Below are positions 34,989 to 44,924 of a DNA stretch of 64,000 nucleotides, one piece after another. A program made the position numbers and the translations under genes. Position 1 is the first letter of the stretch; each line of letters starts with the position of its first letter. The notes below the pieces were generated by a model. It ran no database searches. It saw nothing but the letters and a program-made list of their open reading frames with translations, and was not told the origin of the DNA. Source of the stretch: Sphingomonas brevis (lineage in GTDB: Bacteria; Pseudomonadota; Alphaproteobacteria; Sphingomonadales; Sphingomonadaceae); contig NZ_JAMGBB010000001.1 of assembly GCF_023516505.1 (NCBI RefSeq), positions 1,674,001 through 1,738,000 on the forward strand, given 5' to 3'.

Positions 34989-35971
34989 GTGCCAACGTCA
35001 ACAATGTAGCGGTGCTGCTGACCAACCTCGGCACGCCGGACGCGCCGGAACCGAGCGCCGTGCGCCGGTACCTGGCCGAATTCCTGTCGGACCCAAGGGT
35101 CGTCGAAATTTCGCCCAAGATCTGGAAGCCGGTGTTGTACGGCGTCATCCTGAGAACCCGCCCGGCCAAGTCAGCCAGGGCCTACCGCGAAATCTGGACC
35201 GATGAAGGCTCGCCGCTGATGGCCATTTCCAAGCGCCAGGCCGAAGCGCTCCGCAATCGCTATGGCGATGCACTCTGCGTCGGCTTGGCGATGCGTTATG
35301 GGGACGCGTCGATCGGCTATGCCTTGTCGAAGATGGTCGACCACGGCTTCAACCGGATTTTGGTAGCGCCGCTCTATCCTCAATATTGTGCCGCCACGAC
35401 CGCCTCGGCGATGGACGCGGTCGCTGCCGAGCTCGCGGCGATGCGTTCTCAGCCGGCGATCCGCACTCTGCCGCCCTATTTCGACGATCCGCTTTACATC
35501 GATGCATTGAAGGCCAGTCTCGATCGACAGATGGCCGCGCTCGATTTCACGCCCGAAAGGCTCCTCCTCAGCTTTCATGGCATGCCAGAGCGGACGCGCA
35601 CGCTAGGCGACCCTTATTATGAACAGTGCCGGGCGACTGCGTCGCTGCTGGCGAAGAAGTTCGCCTTGCCGATCGACGTCGCATTTCAGTCGCGGTTCGG
35701 CCGGGCCCGATGGCTTCAGCCAGCGACCGAGGCGGTGCTCGCTTCATACCCCGCGCAGGGCGTTAAGCGCATTGCCATCGCCGCGCCCGGATTTTCCGCC
35801 GATTGCCTCGAAACGCTGGAGGAGCTTGGGATTCGCGGCCGAGAGACGTTCCTCCACGCCGGTGGCTCCCATTTTGCCCTGATCGATTGCCTCAACGACA
35901 GCGCCGAGGGGATGGCGATGCTCGACGCCTTGATCCGGCGCGAGCTTGCCGGATGGTGGCCCCCGGCCTAA
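34985..35971 (+). CDS. hemH: Ferrochelatase
   Basis: A 328-residue enzyme that inserts ferrous iron into protoporphyrin IX, the last step of haem synthesis. The catalytic His198 lies in LLLSFHGMPERT and the paired Glu276 in APGFSADCLETLEEL. MLLTNLGTP-like VLLTNLGTPDAP opens the protein. Length fits the bacterial family. It is translationally coupled to the molybdoprotein (ATGA). Confidence 0.95.
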   Translation: MSANVNNVAVLLTNLGTPDAPEPSAVRRYLAEFLSDPRVVEISPKIWKPVLYGVILRTRPAKSARAYREIWTDEGSPLMAISKRQAEALRNRYGDALCVGLAMRYGDASIGYALSKMVDHGFNRILVAPLYPQYCAATTASAMDAVAAELAAMRSQPAIRTLPPYFDDPLYIDALKASLDRQMAALDFTPERLLLSFHGMPERTRTLGDPYYEQCRATASLLAKKFALPIDVAFQSRFGRARWLQPATEAVLASYPAQGVKRIAIAAPGFSADCLETLEELGIRGRETFLHAGGSHFALIDCLNDSAEGMAMLDALIRRELAGWWPPA

Positions 35972-36003
35972 CGCAATCCGATAACAGAAAACAGGAGAGA
36001 GTC

Positions 36004-36726
36004 ATGGCGCGAGTGGCGATCGTAACCGGTGGAACGCGTGGCATTGGCGAAGCAATCAGCGTCGCCCTTAAGGACATGGGTATGAAGGTTGCCGCCAACT
36101 ATGCCGGCAATGATGACCGGGCCCGCCAGTTCACGGACCGCACCGGCATCCTTACTTATAAGTGGGACGTCGCCGATTTTGATGCGTGCCAGCAGGGCGT
36201 CGCCCAGGTCGAAGCGGAGCTCGGGCCGGTCGACGTGCTGGTCAACAATGCCGGCATAACCCGCGATTCGACGATGAAGCGGATCGATCATCAGAAGTGG
36301 CAGGAAGTGATCGACACCAACTTGGGTGGCTGCTTCAACATGGCCAAGGCGGTGTTTGAAGGGATGCAATCCCGAAATTACGGGCGGATCGTCAATATCG
36401 GTTCGATCAACGGCCAGGCCGGCCAATATGGCCAGGTCAACTACGCCGCGGCCAAGTCCGGCATCCACGGCTTCACCAAGGCGCTGGCCCAGGAAGGCGC
36501 GCGCAACAATGTGACCGTCAATGCCATCGCTCCGGGCTATATCGACACCGACATGGTCGCCGCCGTGCCGGAAGATGTGCTGGCCAAGATTGTCGCCAAG
36601 ATCCCGGTCAACCGGCTTGGGAAGGCGTCGGAAATCGCACGCGGAGTCGCCTTCCTCGTCGACGAGAATGCCGGCTTCGTCACCGGATCGACGCTGTCGA
36701 TCAACGGTGGCCAGCATATGTATTGA
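36004..36726 (+). CDS. phaB: Acetoacetyl-CoA reductase
   Basis: A 240-residue SDR. The cofactor motif is TGGTRGIG, and the sequence also has NNAG, Ser in NIGSINGQ and YAAAKSG. The composition and the sequence GQAGQYGQVNYAAAKSG match NADPH-dependent acetoacetyl-CoA reductases of PHB synthesis, consistent with the PHA-system gene at 59707. GGAGAGA lies before the ATG. The next gene overlaps its stop by TGATG. It may instead be a 3-oxoacyl reductase, but PhaB is preferred. Confidence 0.88.
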   Translation: MARVAIVTGGTRGIGEAISVALKDMGMKVAANYAGNDDRARQFTDRTGILTYKWDVADFDACQQGVAQVEAELGPVDVLVNNAGITRDSTMKRIDHQKWQEVIDTNLGGCFNMAKAVFEGMQSRNYGRIVNIGSINGQAGQYGQVNYAAAKSGIHGFTKALAQEGARNNVTVNAIAPGYIDTDMVAAVPEDVLAKIVAKIPVNRLGKASEIARGVAFLVDENAGFVTGSTLSINGGQHMY

Positions 36727-36965
36727 TGGCTCTCGGCTCGCCGACGAAGCGCTCCGTCACCATCGCCGGTCATGAAACTTCGATAAGCCTGGAGCCGATG
36801 TTCTGGAAAGCGTTGGAGCGGGCCGCTGAGGACGAAGCGTTGCCGGTCAATGCGCTCATCGCCCGGATCGACGTCGAGCGATTGGAGACGCCCGGGAAGG
36901 CTCCCAACCTGACGTCAGCAATCCGCCAGTGGCTATTTGTTCGCCAGGGCTCGCCGAACCGCTGA
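36726..36965 (+). CDS. Ribbon-helix-helix domain protein
   Basis: A 79-residue RHH protein. The strand RSVTIAGHETSISLEP is followed by helices MFWKALERAAEDEALPVNALI and NLTSAIRQWLFV, the pattern of the RHH_4-like family. It may bind DNA and regulate its own operon with phaB. It is coupled to phaB and overlaps the convergent ATP-grasp gene by 33 bases. Confidence 0.8.
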   Translation: MALGSPTKRSVTIAGHETSISLEPMFWKALERAAEDEALPVNALIARIDVERLETPGKAPNLTSAIRQWLFVRQGSPNR

Positions 36966-37781
36966 AGCCAATGCGCCGCTGTCCGGCGCATGCTGCAGCC
37001 ACAGCGCCGGCTCGATCAATTCAAGCTCGATGATCGCCAGGGCCCCTGATCCGTCGCGGATCATGTCGACGCGGGCATAGGCTGCATCCGCCGGCGCGGC
37101 TTGCAGCGCGGCCCCTGCCAATTCGATCGCGCCGGGCGGGGGCGCACAGGGCATTTCAGAACCGCCGAGGTGCGGTTGGACGCGATAATCGCCTTGCCTG
37201 GGCCGCTTGACGACGGCGTGGCTGAATTCGCCGCCGAAGAACATGATCGAATATTCACCCTCCTCCGCGATCGAGCGGAGGAACGGCTGGATCATCATCG
37301 CCCGGCCCCGCGATTCTTCAGGCAGCGGGTCGTGTTCCTGAAGGCGATGCGTTCCATCGGCAGATGCCGAGATCGGCGGCTTGATGACCAGTTCCGCGCC
37401 AAATTCGGCACGGGCGTCAGCCAGGGCCGCGTCGTCGATCTGCTCGGCGATCCGGGTCGGAATGACCGCCAGCCCCTTCTGGGCCAGCTCGGCGAGGTAC
37501 CGCTTGTCGCTGTTCCAGCGCAGCAGGGGCACTGGGTTCAGGACCTTCCGCCCCTCCGCTTCGAGCCGATCGAGCAAGCCATGCCAGCGCGGCGGATCGA
37601 GATGATAGCCCCAGGCGACGAGCGGCATGACCAGGTCGAACCCGTCCAGATCGCCGACGTCGCTCCACGGCCGCGGCTCGACCTCGATGCCTCCGCTTCG
37701 AAGCGCATCGGCCTCGACGTCATAGGCCCACTTCCACTCCTCCCAAAAATTGGGAGCGGGGGTCAGGACTGCGGCCTTCAT
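36933..37781 (-). CDS. ATP-grasp enzyme
   Basis: A 282-residue protein starting MKAAVLTPAP, its ATG overlapping the gdh stop. ATP-grasp fold: LNPVPLLRWNSDKRYLAELA, KPPISASADGTHRL, IAEEGEYSIMFFGGEFSHAV, and a C-terminal ARVDMIRDGSGALAIIELEL with metal ligands. It is similar to RimK/glutathione-synthetase-like ligases that join a carboxylate to an amine. No partner peptide was seen. Located after gdh; substrate unknown. Confidence 0.85.
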   Translation of the reverse strand: MKAAVLTPAPNFWEEWKWAYDVEADALRSGGIEVEPRPWSDVGDLDGFDLVMPLVAWGYHLDPPRWHGLLDRLEAEGRKVLNPVPLLRWNSDKRYLAELAQKGLAVIPTRIAEQIDDAALADARAEFGAELVIKPPISASADGTHRLQEHDPLPEESRGRAMMIQPFLRSIAEEGEYSIMFFGGEFSHAVVKRPRQGDYRVQPHLGGSEMPCAPPPGAIELAGAALQAAPADAAYARVDMIRDGSGALAIIELELIEPALWLQHAPDSGALASAVRRALANK

Positions 37782-40700
37782 CAGCGCGACAATAGAATTC
37801 GGGCCTGGCTGGCGATTTGCGCCAGCATTGCCGGCGATACCGATCCAACCAGCTTGGCCCGGTCGACCAGTGCCCGGAACTGGGCGATGCGCCTGGGATT
37901 GCGCTCGACCCAACGTTCGACGCTTTCGTCGGGCTCTTCGCTGCGGACCCGGCTGATGAAGTCGATCCGGACCTGCTCGAAGTCGCGCATCAACCCGGCC
38001 ACCAGCAGGCGTTCCCAATTGTCGGCTGGCATATACCGCTGGACCTGCTGCTGGGCCCAGTCGAGACCGAGAACCTCGCCGAGCCTGGTGTAAGCCCGAG
38101 TTACCGCCAACTCGTCGAGGTTCTTGCGCGCGCCGAGCGCGGCAATGCCGAAAATGCCATCGAGCTCATACAGCCGCACGAGCCGATCGGTAATATCCTT
38201 GCCGGCGCCAAGCTCCTCGAGCTGGGCACGACGGGCGGCTGCTTCGCCGCGCACTTCGGCGCGGATGAGCCCAGCGGTCTTGGCGGCGACCTTGTCGAGG
38301 CCCGGCTTCAAGAGCTCGGCGATTTCCTTGACGGTTGTCCCGCCGGCGCCCGCACGGATCACGTCACCGATGTGCGACCGGACAAATCTGGCGGCCAGGG
38401 CGAACAGCCGGATGCGCGCCGTTTCCGGGACCTTCGCCGCCTCGATCTTGGCCCACAGGCTCTTGAGGTCGAGCAGTCGCTCGGCGACCAGAAAAGCGGC
38501 GACGACCTGCGGCAGGCCAACGCCTTCCTCTTCGGTCATGTCGAGCGGCAGGCTGGGCCCAAGCCGGTTGACGAACCGGTTGGCGACCTTGGTGGCGATA
38601 ATCTGATGCCGCAGCCGGTGCGCGCGGATCGCGGTGGCATGCTTCTTTTGCATAGGCTCCGGGAAGGCGGCCATCAGGTCGGCCTCCATGGACGGATCGT
38701 CGGCCAGCTTCAGCTCTTCGGCGGCGTCCTGCAGGGCCATTTTCGACATCGACAGGATGACCGCCAGTTCGGGCCGGGTCAGGCCCCGCCCCTCGTGGCC
38801 GCGGCGGAGCAGGACGTCACTGCTTTCGAGGCCCTCGACCTTGCGGTCGAGCCGGCCCGACGCCTCGAGCATTTCGATCGTCCGGACGAAGCCCGGAATG
38901 CCCGCCGTGCCACGCGATTCCGCAATCGACAATGCAATCGACTGAAGGCGATTATCTTCCAGGACCAGGTCCGACACTTCGTCGGTCATGCTGGCAAGCA
39001 GCTTGTTGCGCGTCGCTTCGGCCAGCTTCCCATTGCGCATTTCGCGGTTCAGCGGGATCTTGATGTTGACCTCATTGTCCGAACAATCGACGCCGGCCGA
39101 ATTGTCGATAAAGTCGGTATTGATCCGTCCGCCAAACGAAGCGAATTCGATCCGTCCCGCCTGATTTATCGCCAAATTGGCGCCCTCGCCGATCACCTTG
39201 GCGCGGAGATCCTTGGCATCGACGCGCAGCGCATCATTGGCCGGGTCGCCAACCTGAGCGTTGGTCTGGTGCGACGCCTTGATGTAGGTGCCGATGCCGC
39301 CAAACCAGATGAGGTCGATCGGCGCCTTCAGGATCGCCGAGATCAGGCTGATCGGATCGACGGTCGCTTCATCGATACCCAGGGCTGCCTGCGCTTCCTT
39401 GGTAAGATCGATCGCCTTCAGGCTGCGCGGGACGATCATCCCGCCCTTCGACATGGCCTTGCGGTCATAATCATCCCAGCTCGACCGAGGCAGGTTGAAC
39501 ATGCGGTCGCGCTCGGCCCAGCTCTTGGCCGGATCGGGATCCGGATCGATGAAGATGTGGCGGTGGTCGAAAGCCGCGACTAGCTTGATCGCCTTGCTGA
39601 GCAGCATGCCGTTGCCGAAAACATCGCCCGACATGTCGCCGCAGCCGACCACCCGTACCGGCTCACTTTGAACGTCGACGCCCATCTCCAGGAAGTGGCG
39701 CTGAACCGAGATCCATGCGCCCTTGGCGGTAATGCCCATCGCCTTATGGTCGTAGCCGTTGGAGCCGCCGCTGGCGAAAGCGTCGCCCAGCCAGAAATTA
39801 CGGTCGAGCGCGATGGCATTGGCAACGTCGGAGAAGGTCGCCGTGCCCTTGTCGGCGGCGACGACGAAATAAGGGTCCTCGCCGTCGTGAATGACGACGT
39901 CGGCCGGATGAACGACCTTGTCGTCGACGATATTGTCGGTGACCGAGAGCAGCGAGCGGATGAAGATTCGATAGCTTTCAGTTCCTTCCGCCAGCCAGCC
40001 TTCGCGGTCGACCGCAGGGCTGGGCAATTGCTTGGGATAAAAGCCGCCCTTGGCGCCAGTTGGCACGATCACCGCATTCTTGACCAGCTGTGCCTTCATC
40101 AGGCCGAGAATTTCCGTGCGGAAATCGTCACGCCGGTCGGACCAGCGCAACCCGCCGCGGGCAATCGGCCCGCCGCGCAGGTGAATGCCCTCGACGCGCG
40201 GACTGTAAACCCAGATCTCCCGGTACGGTACCGGCGCCGGCAGCCCCGGTACCTGCTTGCTTTCGATCTTGAACGCCAGCGCTTCGGCCGCCTGGGGGGC
40301 GAACGCGTTGGTGCGAAGCGTCGCTCCGACCACGGCGCGCATTTGCCGCAGGATGCGATCGTCATCGATTCCGCTGACCGAATTGAGCGCCTCGGCGAAG
40401 TCGGCCGCCGCTTGCTTGACTGCGGCTTCGCGGCCGCTGGCCGCCTTGGGGTCGTGCGATACGGTGAACAGCCGGACTAGTGCGCCGGCAGCCGTCGGAG
40501 CGCGGCGCAACGCGTCGACTACGGTGGCAAGGCTGAACGCCACGCCGGTCTGGCGCATGTAGCGGAACCAGGAACGCAGCCAGACGACGGGCCTGGGGTC
40601 GAGGCCCGCGTAGAGCACCAGCTGGTTGAAGGCGTCATTCTCCGCCTCGCCGCGCAAGACGTCGGCAATGGCTGGCTCGATGACGTCGGCCCGCGCCATT

Positions 40701-42427
40701 ACCGCGTCGACCGAGGTGTGATCCGACAGTTCCAGCAAACAGGCATGGATATGCAGCTTGGTCTCGCCATCGAGCTCGATCGGGAACTCGGCGAGCACGC
40801 GGAAACCGAAATTCTCGAGCACCGGAACGACTTCCGAGAGCGGGATCAGGCCTTGCCGGTAGATTTTGAGCCGCAACTGCCGTTCGGTATCGTCGGGATG
40901 CCGGAAGAAGCGCGCATCGCGATCGCTGGGATCGGCCAGCCGCTGAAGGCGCAAGATATCCTCGGCCGCCTCGAACGGGCTGGTACGGTTGCGGTAGAAA
41001 TCGGGAAAACGGTCGGCAAAGGTCAGTGTCAGGCGTGTGGCGCGGCCCGCGCCGACCCGCTCGATCAGCGCCTCTTCGACGTTCGGAGTCCAGCCGCGGA
41101 CCATCGCATCGAGCTGCCGGTTTAGCTCCCTGACGTCCGGCGTCGGATCGCTTCTCTCGATGTCCAGCGTATAGCGAACCAGCGCGAGGTCCCCCTCGCC
41201 CAGTTCGACCGACCAGCTGGTCACCGGCCGCTTGGTGACCACTTCCAGCAGGTCAGAAATCGCCAACCGGCGCTCGGTGTTGAGCTCGTCGCGCGGCAGC
41301 CAGACGAAGGCGAACAAATGGCCGCCCAGGATGCTCCGGGACAATAGCAGCGCCGGGCGCGGCCTGTCGGCCAACGACATCGCCATCATGACCAGGTCGC
41401 GGCCGCTATCCTGGCTTAGATTTACCAGCAGGTCCCGCGGCACGGACGCCACGGCGTGGCGCAACGCCTTGCCGCTGTGGCCATGCGGATCGAACCCGAA
41501 TTCCTCGTCGAGGTCCTGGAGGCGCCGCCTAAGCAGCGGCACGTCCTCGGTCGGCTGGATCAGCGCCTGGCTGGTCCACAGCCCGGCATGGACGCCGATG
41601 CCGGTCACTTTCCCGTTCTCGCGGATTGGAACGACGATCAGGTCGAGCGGGACGCGCCGGTGCACGGTCGACCGGCGCTCGGCCTTGGCAATCAACGGAA
41701 TTGCGCCGCCCGCCTCGAAATAGCGAATGGCCCCAACCGAGCCGCCCTTGTCGGTCGGAGCGCCGGGAATGGAGAAGATGCCAAGGCAACCGGATGAATT
41801 CTCGCCTGGGCGCTCGACCTCGTAACCGAGCAGCGTCAGCGCCCCGTCGGCGAACCAGTTGAGCAACGCGGATCCCTCGGGATCCTCGATCTTGGCGGCA
41901 TCTGCACGCATTTGCGCCTGCATCTGCGGCCAGTCGCGTACCGCCGCGCGAACATCGGCCAACACCGCATGAAGGTCTTCGACCAGCTCGCGCCGGCCGC
42001 GGGCGTCGGTACGATCGAGCTCGATGTACATCATCGATTCGCGCCGGCTCTTGTCGTCACAAAGCGGTTCGAGCGCCTGCAGCACGCCGCTGTCATCGCG
42101 GTCTACGCATACTACTGGATGAAGCAGGCGATGGACGGTCAGTTGCCGCCCGGCGATCGCATTGGCGACAGAGTCGACCAGGAACGGCATGTCGTCATTG
42201 ATGATGCCGAGACGCATCCGCCGTCGGCCGGCCTCGCCGCCGGTTGATTCGAGGCGGATCGAAACATTGCCCTTGCGGCGCTTGTGCGCGACCTCGGCAA
42301 TAAATCGGGCCGCTTCCTCCCGATCCTCAGCGCTGAAACCGTCCAATTCTCCGGCCAGGGCGTTGCCTACCAGGGCTTGCTCAAGGGCGTCGACCGTCTG
42401 GCCTTCAGCGCGCGTGATAACCGTCAT
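37781..42427 (-). CDS. gdhB: NAD-specific glutamate dehydrogenase, large type
   Basis: A 1548-residue GDH of the 180-kDa class, which oxidises glutamate to 2-oxoglutarate. The N-terminal half (1-700) holds ACT-like regulatory domains. The catalytic core has GGLRWSDRRDDFRTEILGLM, KNAVIVPTGAKGGF with the catalytic Lys, and GDMSGDVFGNGMLLS plus VGEGANL-like IGEGANLAINQAG. Length fits the family (about 1550-1600). It is expected to need allosteric activation. The short ATP-grasp gene downstream overlaps it by one base. Confidence 0.96.
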   Translation of the reverse strand: MTVITRAEGQTVDALEQALVGNALAGELDGFSAEDREEAARFIAEVAHKRRKGNVSIRLESTGGEAGRRRMRLGIINDDMPFLVDSVANAIAGRQLTVHRLLHPVVCVDRDDSGVLQALEPLCDDKSRRESMMYIELDRTDARGRRELVEDLHAVLADVRAAVRDWPQMQAQMRADAAKIEDPEGSALLNWFADGALTLLGYEVERPGENSSGCLGIFSIPGAPTDKGGSVGAIRYFEAGGAIPLIAKAERRSTVHRRVPLDLIVVPIRENGKVTGIGVHAGLWTSQALIQPTEDVPLLRRRLQDLDEEFGFDPHGHSGKALRHAVASVPRDLLVNLSQDSGRDLVMMAMSLADRPRPALLLSRSILGGHLFAFVWLPRDELNTERRLAISDLLEVVTKRPVTSWSVELGEGDLALVRYTLDIERSDPTPDVRELNRQLDAMVRGWTPNVEEALIERVGAGRATRLTLTFADRFPDFYRNRTSPFEAAEDILRLQRLADPSDRDARFFRHPDDTERQLRLKIYRQGLIPLSEVVPVLENFGFRVLAEFPIELDGETKLHIHACLLELSDHTSVDAVMARADVIEPAIADVLRGEAENDAFNQLVLYAGLDPRPVVWLRSWFRYMRQTGVAFSLATVVDALRRAPTAAGALVRLFTVSHDPKAASGREAAVKQAAADFAEALNSVSGIDDDRILRQMRAVVGATLRTNAFAPQAAEALAFKIESKQVPGLPAPVPYREIWVYSPRVEGIHLRGGPIARGGLRWSDRRDDFRTEILGLMKAQLVKNAVIVPTGAKGGFYPKQLPSPAVDREGWLAEGTESYRIFIRSLLSVTDNIVDDKVVHPADVVIHDGEDPYFVVAADKGTATFSDVANAIALDRNFWLGDAFASGGSNGYDHKAMGITAKGAWISVQRHFLEMGVDVQSEPVRVVGCGDMSGDVFGNGMLLSKAIKLVAAFDHRHIFIDPDPDPAKSWAERDRMFNLPRSSWDDYDRKAMSKGGMIVPRSLKAIDLTKEAQAALGIDEATVDPISLISAILKAPIDLIWFGGIGTYIKASHQTNAQVGDPANDALRVDAKDLRAKVIGEGANLAINQAGRIEFASFGGRINTDFIDNSAGVDCSDNEVNIKIPLNREMRNGKLAEATRNKLLASMTDEVSDLVLEDNRLQSIALSIAESRGTAGIPGFVRTIEMLEASGRLDRKVEGLESSDVLLRRGHEGRGLTRPELAVILSMSKMALQDAAEELKLADDPSMEADLMAAFPEPMQKKHATAIRAHRLRHQIIATKVANRFVNRLGPSLPLDMTEEEGVGLPQVVAAFLVAERLLDLKSLWAKIEAAKVPETARIRLFALAARFVRSHIGDVIRAGAGGTTVKEIAELLKPGLDKVAAKTAGLIRAEVRGEAAARRAQLEELGAGKDITDRLVRLYELDGIFGIAALGARKNLDELAVTRAYTRLGEVLGLDWAQQQVQRYMPADNWERLLVAGLMRDFEQVRIDFISRVRSEEPDESVERWVERNPRRIAQFRALVDRAKLVGSVSPAMLAQIASQARILLSR

Positions 42428-42510
42428 GTCCGCTTTTGCTCCGCATCTCTCGCGATGCGGCGCGGCCTAGTCCTACGCGCCTGTGAAGGCAACAGTGGGA
42501 AGGGGAAAGT

Positions 42511-43890
42511 CTAGCGCGCCGCGCGGCGCAGTGCGCGGTCGAGCATCGCGCTGTCGGCGACCAGTTCAACCACTTCATGGACACCGTCGGCGTTGCGGCG
42601 GGTCAGGACCAGCGCGAATTCCTGGTTGGTCTGGAGCTGGGCAAGCGAAAGCGGAGCGGCATCGCGCAGCGCGGTCTTGCCCAGTTCAAGCTTGTCTTCG
42701 GCCGGCTGGTCCGGGCGGCGAGCCCTGCGCTCGGCGGCGACCAGCCCTTTGAGGCCGCCCTCGGCCTGCTCAACAAATATTTGAAAGCCGCCGAAGTCGA
42801 CATTCTCGCGCTCGGCATAGCTCAGCGCGGCAGCGAACTCGGTCAGGCGGGTTTTGTCATAGTCGACCCCGAACACCAGCTTGACGATCGGGGTCATCGG
42901 CGCACGAAGCTGGGCCTTCACCCCGGCATCGTCGAGGATTTCGGCATAATCGTCGGGAACACGCTTGGCGGCGACCGCGAAATCATAGGCCATGGCAAGC
43001 GTGCGGTAGAGCGCGGCACGGCTGCGGCCGTCCTGCTGCTTGCAGACTTCGGCGCTTTCTCGGGCTGCCCACAGACGGTCGGCAAGGCCGGCATCGTCAT
43101 TCAGCTCGATCGCCGGGTCTTCCTCGTCCGCTTCGGCGGCTGCTTGTTCCGGCTCGGCCAACGGCCCGTCTTCCCACACCAGATGCGGGGTCGAGACGGG
43201 GTTTTCGGGTTCGGCATCCGGATCGAACGGGACATCGATCCCGATCTCGGCAACCGGGAGAGCCTCGGTCAGCTCAAGCGTATCGTCGGCATTTTCGTCA
43301 GACTCTTCGGCTTCGACAGCGAGCGGCGGCAACTCGGCGCGGATCGTCTGGGGAACCTCGGCGGCCTCGCCCAGGTCCTTCCAATTGATGACCCCGTAGA
43401 TAAAATCGATCGTGTCGCCGTCAGAGCTGAACGGCATCAGGATGCCGCGATAGCAGATGTTGCGCTGCCGCTGGTTGACGAATTCCGCCTCGAACCCGAC
43501 CGGAGCGCGGTTGGCGATGATCTGCATATAATGGTCGGTCAGCCGCGACAGCAGCGATCGACCGGGGACGTCCTCAATCGACTTGATGTCGTCGCCGATC
43601 CCGCACTCCTCGCGGATCGAGGTGCCGATATAGGGAGTTGCCGGGTTGTCGCTGCCCTCGGTGAAGTCGAGCAAAACCGAATGCGGGCCGAAATCCTGGA
43701 TGCTGTCGGGTTCGAGATCTTCGATCGACGGATAGTCGCGGCCCTCGAGCAGCGAACACCAATAATTATAGGCTCGCACGTGCATGCGGCGCTCATCCGC
43801 CCCGATAGCGTTCGAGATATCGTGCTCCGGCTCGACAACCGCTGCAGCCGGCTGGTCAAACTCGCTCGGATGGTCGGAATAGCTGTCCAC
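42511..43890 (-). CDS. PAS-domain protein with acidic linker
   Basis: A 459-residue protein. A GTG at 43890 follows GGGA; a TTG two codons earlier is an alternative. Residues 35-170 resemble a PAS_5-like domain (YWCSLLEGRDYPSIEDLEP, LLDFTEG, SLLSRLTDHYMQIIANRAPVG). An acidic, low-complexity linker rich in Glu and Asp occupies about 190-280. The C-terminus is helical (AALSYAERENVDFGGFQIFVEQ). It has no output kinase or DNA-binding domain. Upstream of gdh; any regulatory link is speculative. Confidence 0.75.
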   Translation of the reverse strand: MDSYSDHPSEFDQPAAAVVEPEHDISNAIGADERRMHVRAYNYWCSLLEGRDYPSIEDLEPDSIQDFGPHSVLLDFTEGSDNPATPYIGTSIREECGIGDDIKSIEDVPGRSLLSRLTDHYMQIIANRAPVGFEAEFVNQRQRNICYRGILMPFSSDGDTIDFIYGVINWKDLGEAAEVPQTIRAELPPLAVEAEESDENADDTLELTEALPVAEIGIDVPFDPDAEPENPVSTPHLVWEDGPLAEPEQAAAEADEEDPAIELNDDAGLADRLWAARESAEVCKQQDGRSRAALYRTLAMAYDFAVAAKRVPDDYAEILDDAGVKAQLRAPMTPIVKLVFGVDYDKTRLTEFAAALSYAERENVDFGGFQIFVEQAEGGLKGLVAAERRARRPDQPAEDKLELGKTALRDAAPLSLAQLQTNQEFALVLTRRNADGVHEVVELVADSAMLDRALRRAAR

Positions 43891-44043
43891 GCGCAAAATT
43901 CCCGCAAATCCCCGTTTCCGAGCCAGTTTTGTCCAAAAGTGGTTGCTAAACCGTTAAGGTTAACAGGCCGATGAAAGGGCAGTCCGCAGGCTTGCCCGCG
44001 TGCGGCGGCGCGTGTAGGGGCGCATCCGCAAGCCCCTGGGCAT

Positions 44044-44119
44044 GCCGCTTTAGCTCAGCTGGTAGAGCACATCATTCGTAATGATGGGGTCAGGTGTTCG
44101 AGTCACCTAAGCGGCACCA
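44044..44119 (+). tRNA. tRNA-Thr, anticodon CGT
   Basis: Acceptor GCCGCTT/AAGCGGC, D arm GCTC-AGCTGGTA-GAGC, anticodon stem CATCA/TGATG with loop TTCGTAA and CGT at 44077-44079, T arm AGGTG-TTCGAGT-CACCT, A and encoded CCA. All stems pair. It is convergent with trpA, eleven bases away. Confidence 0.95.
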
Positions 44120-44129
44120 TTACTAATCC

Positions 44130-44924
44130 TCATTCCGCGCAGCGCGTGGTTGCACCTTTCAATTCTGAAACCAGGCTGCTCACCCGGGCCGGCGAATAAT
44201 CTGATTGCGCCGCCGCGCTGACAATCGCCGAGCCGCAGATAACACCCGCCGCGCCGGCCTTCAGCGCAGCACGAACATGGGCTGGCTCAGAAATGCCGAA
44301 GCCAAATATCGGTGGCGGCGCGTCCGCCGCCTTCAGCCGCAGGATCAACTCTGCATCGAATTCACCTACCGAGTGAGTGCCGGTGATCCCCGCCCGGCTG
44401 ACGCAATAGGTGTAAGCCTTGCTCATTGCGGCGATGCGCCTGAGCGCCGCTTCCGGTGTGTTGGCCGCCGCGATCAGCACCGGTTCGAGCCCGGCCTGCT
44501 CCGCCCGCCGCGCGAATGGCTCCGCCTCGATCGCCGGGACGTCGGCGATCAGCAGGCTATCCGCCCCGGCTTTCGCCGCTTCATGCATGAAGCCACGTCC
44601 CGGCATGACCAGATTGGCATAGGTCAAAATCCCGACCGGGACGTCCTGGTGGCGAATCCGGAAATCGGCGATGAGTCCAAGGCAGTCAGCAACCCTGGCT
44701 CCCGCCGCCAGCGCCCGCTGCGCCGCGGCCTGGATCACCGGCCCGTCGGCCACGGGGTCCGAAAAGGGAATGCCCACCTCAATCATGTCGGCCCCGCCTT
44801 CGACGGCGGCATCGAGCAGCGCGGCGCTCGTGGCAAGATCCGGATCGCCGAGCACCAGAAACGCACCGAAGGCGGCATCGCCCTGCGCGGCCAATCGCTC
44901 GAACATGCTGGCATAGCGGCTCAT
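44130..44924 (-). CDS. trpA: Tryptophan synthase alpha chain
   Basis: A 264-residue TIM-barrel lyase that releases indole from indoleglycerol phosphate to TrpB. Catalytic Glu is in [16 protein letters not shown] and Asp in [28 protein letters not shown] and [15 protein letters not shown] are conserved phosphate-binding parts. The ATG overlaps the trpB stop. Last gene of the trp operon here. Confidence 0.96.
   Translation of the reverse strand: MSRYASMFERLAAQGDAAFGAFLVLGDPDLATSAALLDAAVEGGADMIEVGIPFSDPVADGPVIQAAAQRALAAGARVADCLGLIADFRIRHQDVPVGILTYANLVMPGRGFMHEAAKAGADSLLIADVPAIEAEPFARRAEQAGLEPVLIAAANTPEAALRRIAAMSKAYTYCVSRAGITGTHSVGEFDAELILRLKAADAPPPIFGFGISEPAHVRAALKAGAAGVICGSAIVSAAAQSDYSPARVSSLVSELKGATTRCAE

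Noticed and set aside
37817-39583. Long plus-strand open frame of 588 codons
   Set aside because: It lies opposite the glutamate dehydrogenase gene and reads as a GC-rich shadow with no family motif.
43940-43980. CtrA box near GTTAAGGTTAAC upstream of the PAS gene
   Set aside because: The TTAA-N7-TTAA spacing is not met; the half-sites are too close.
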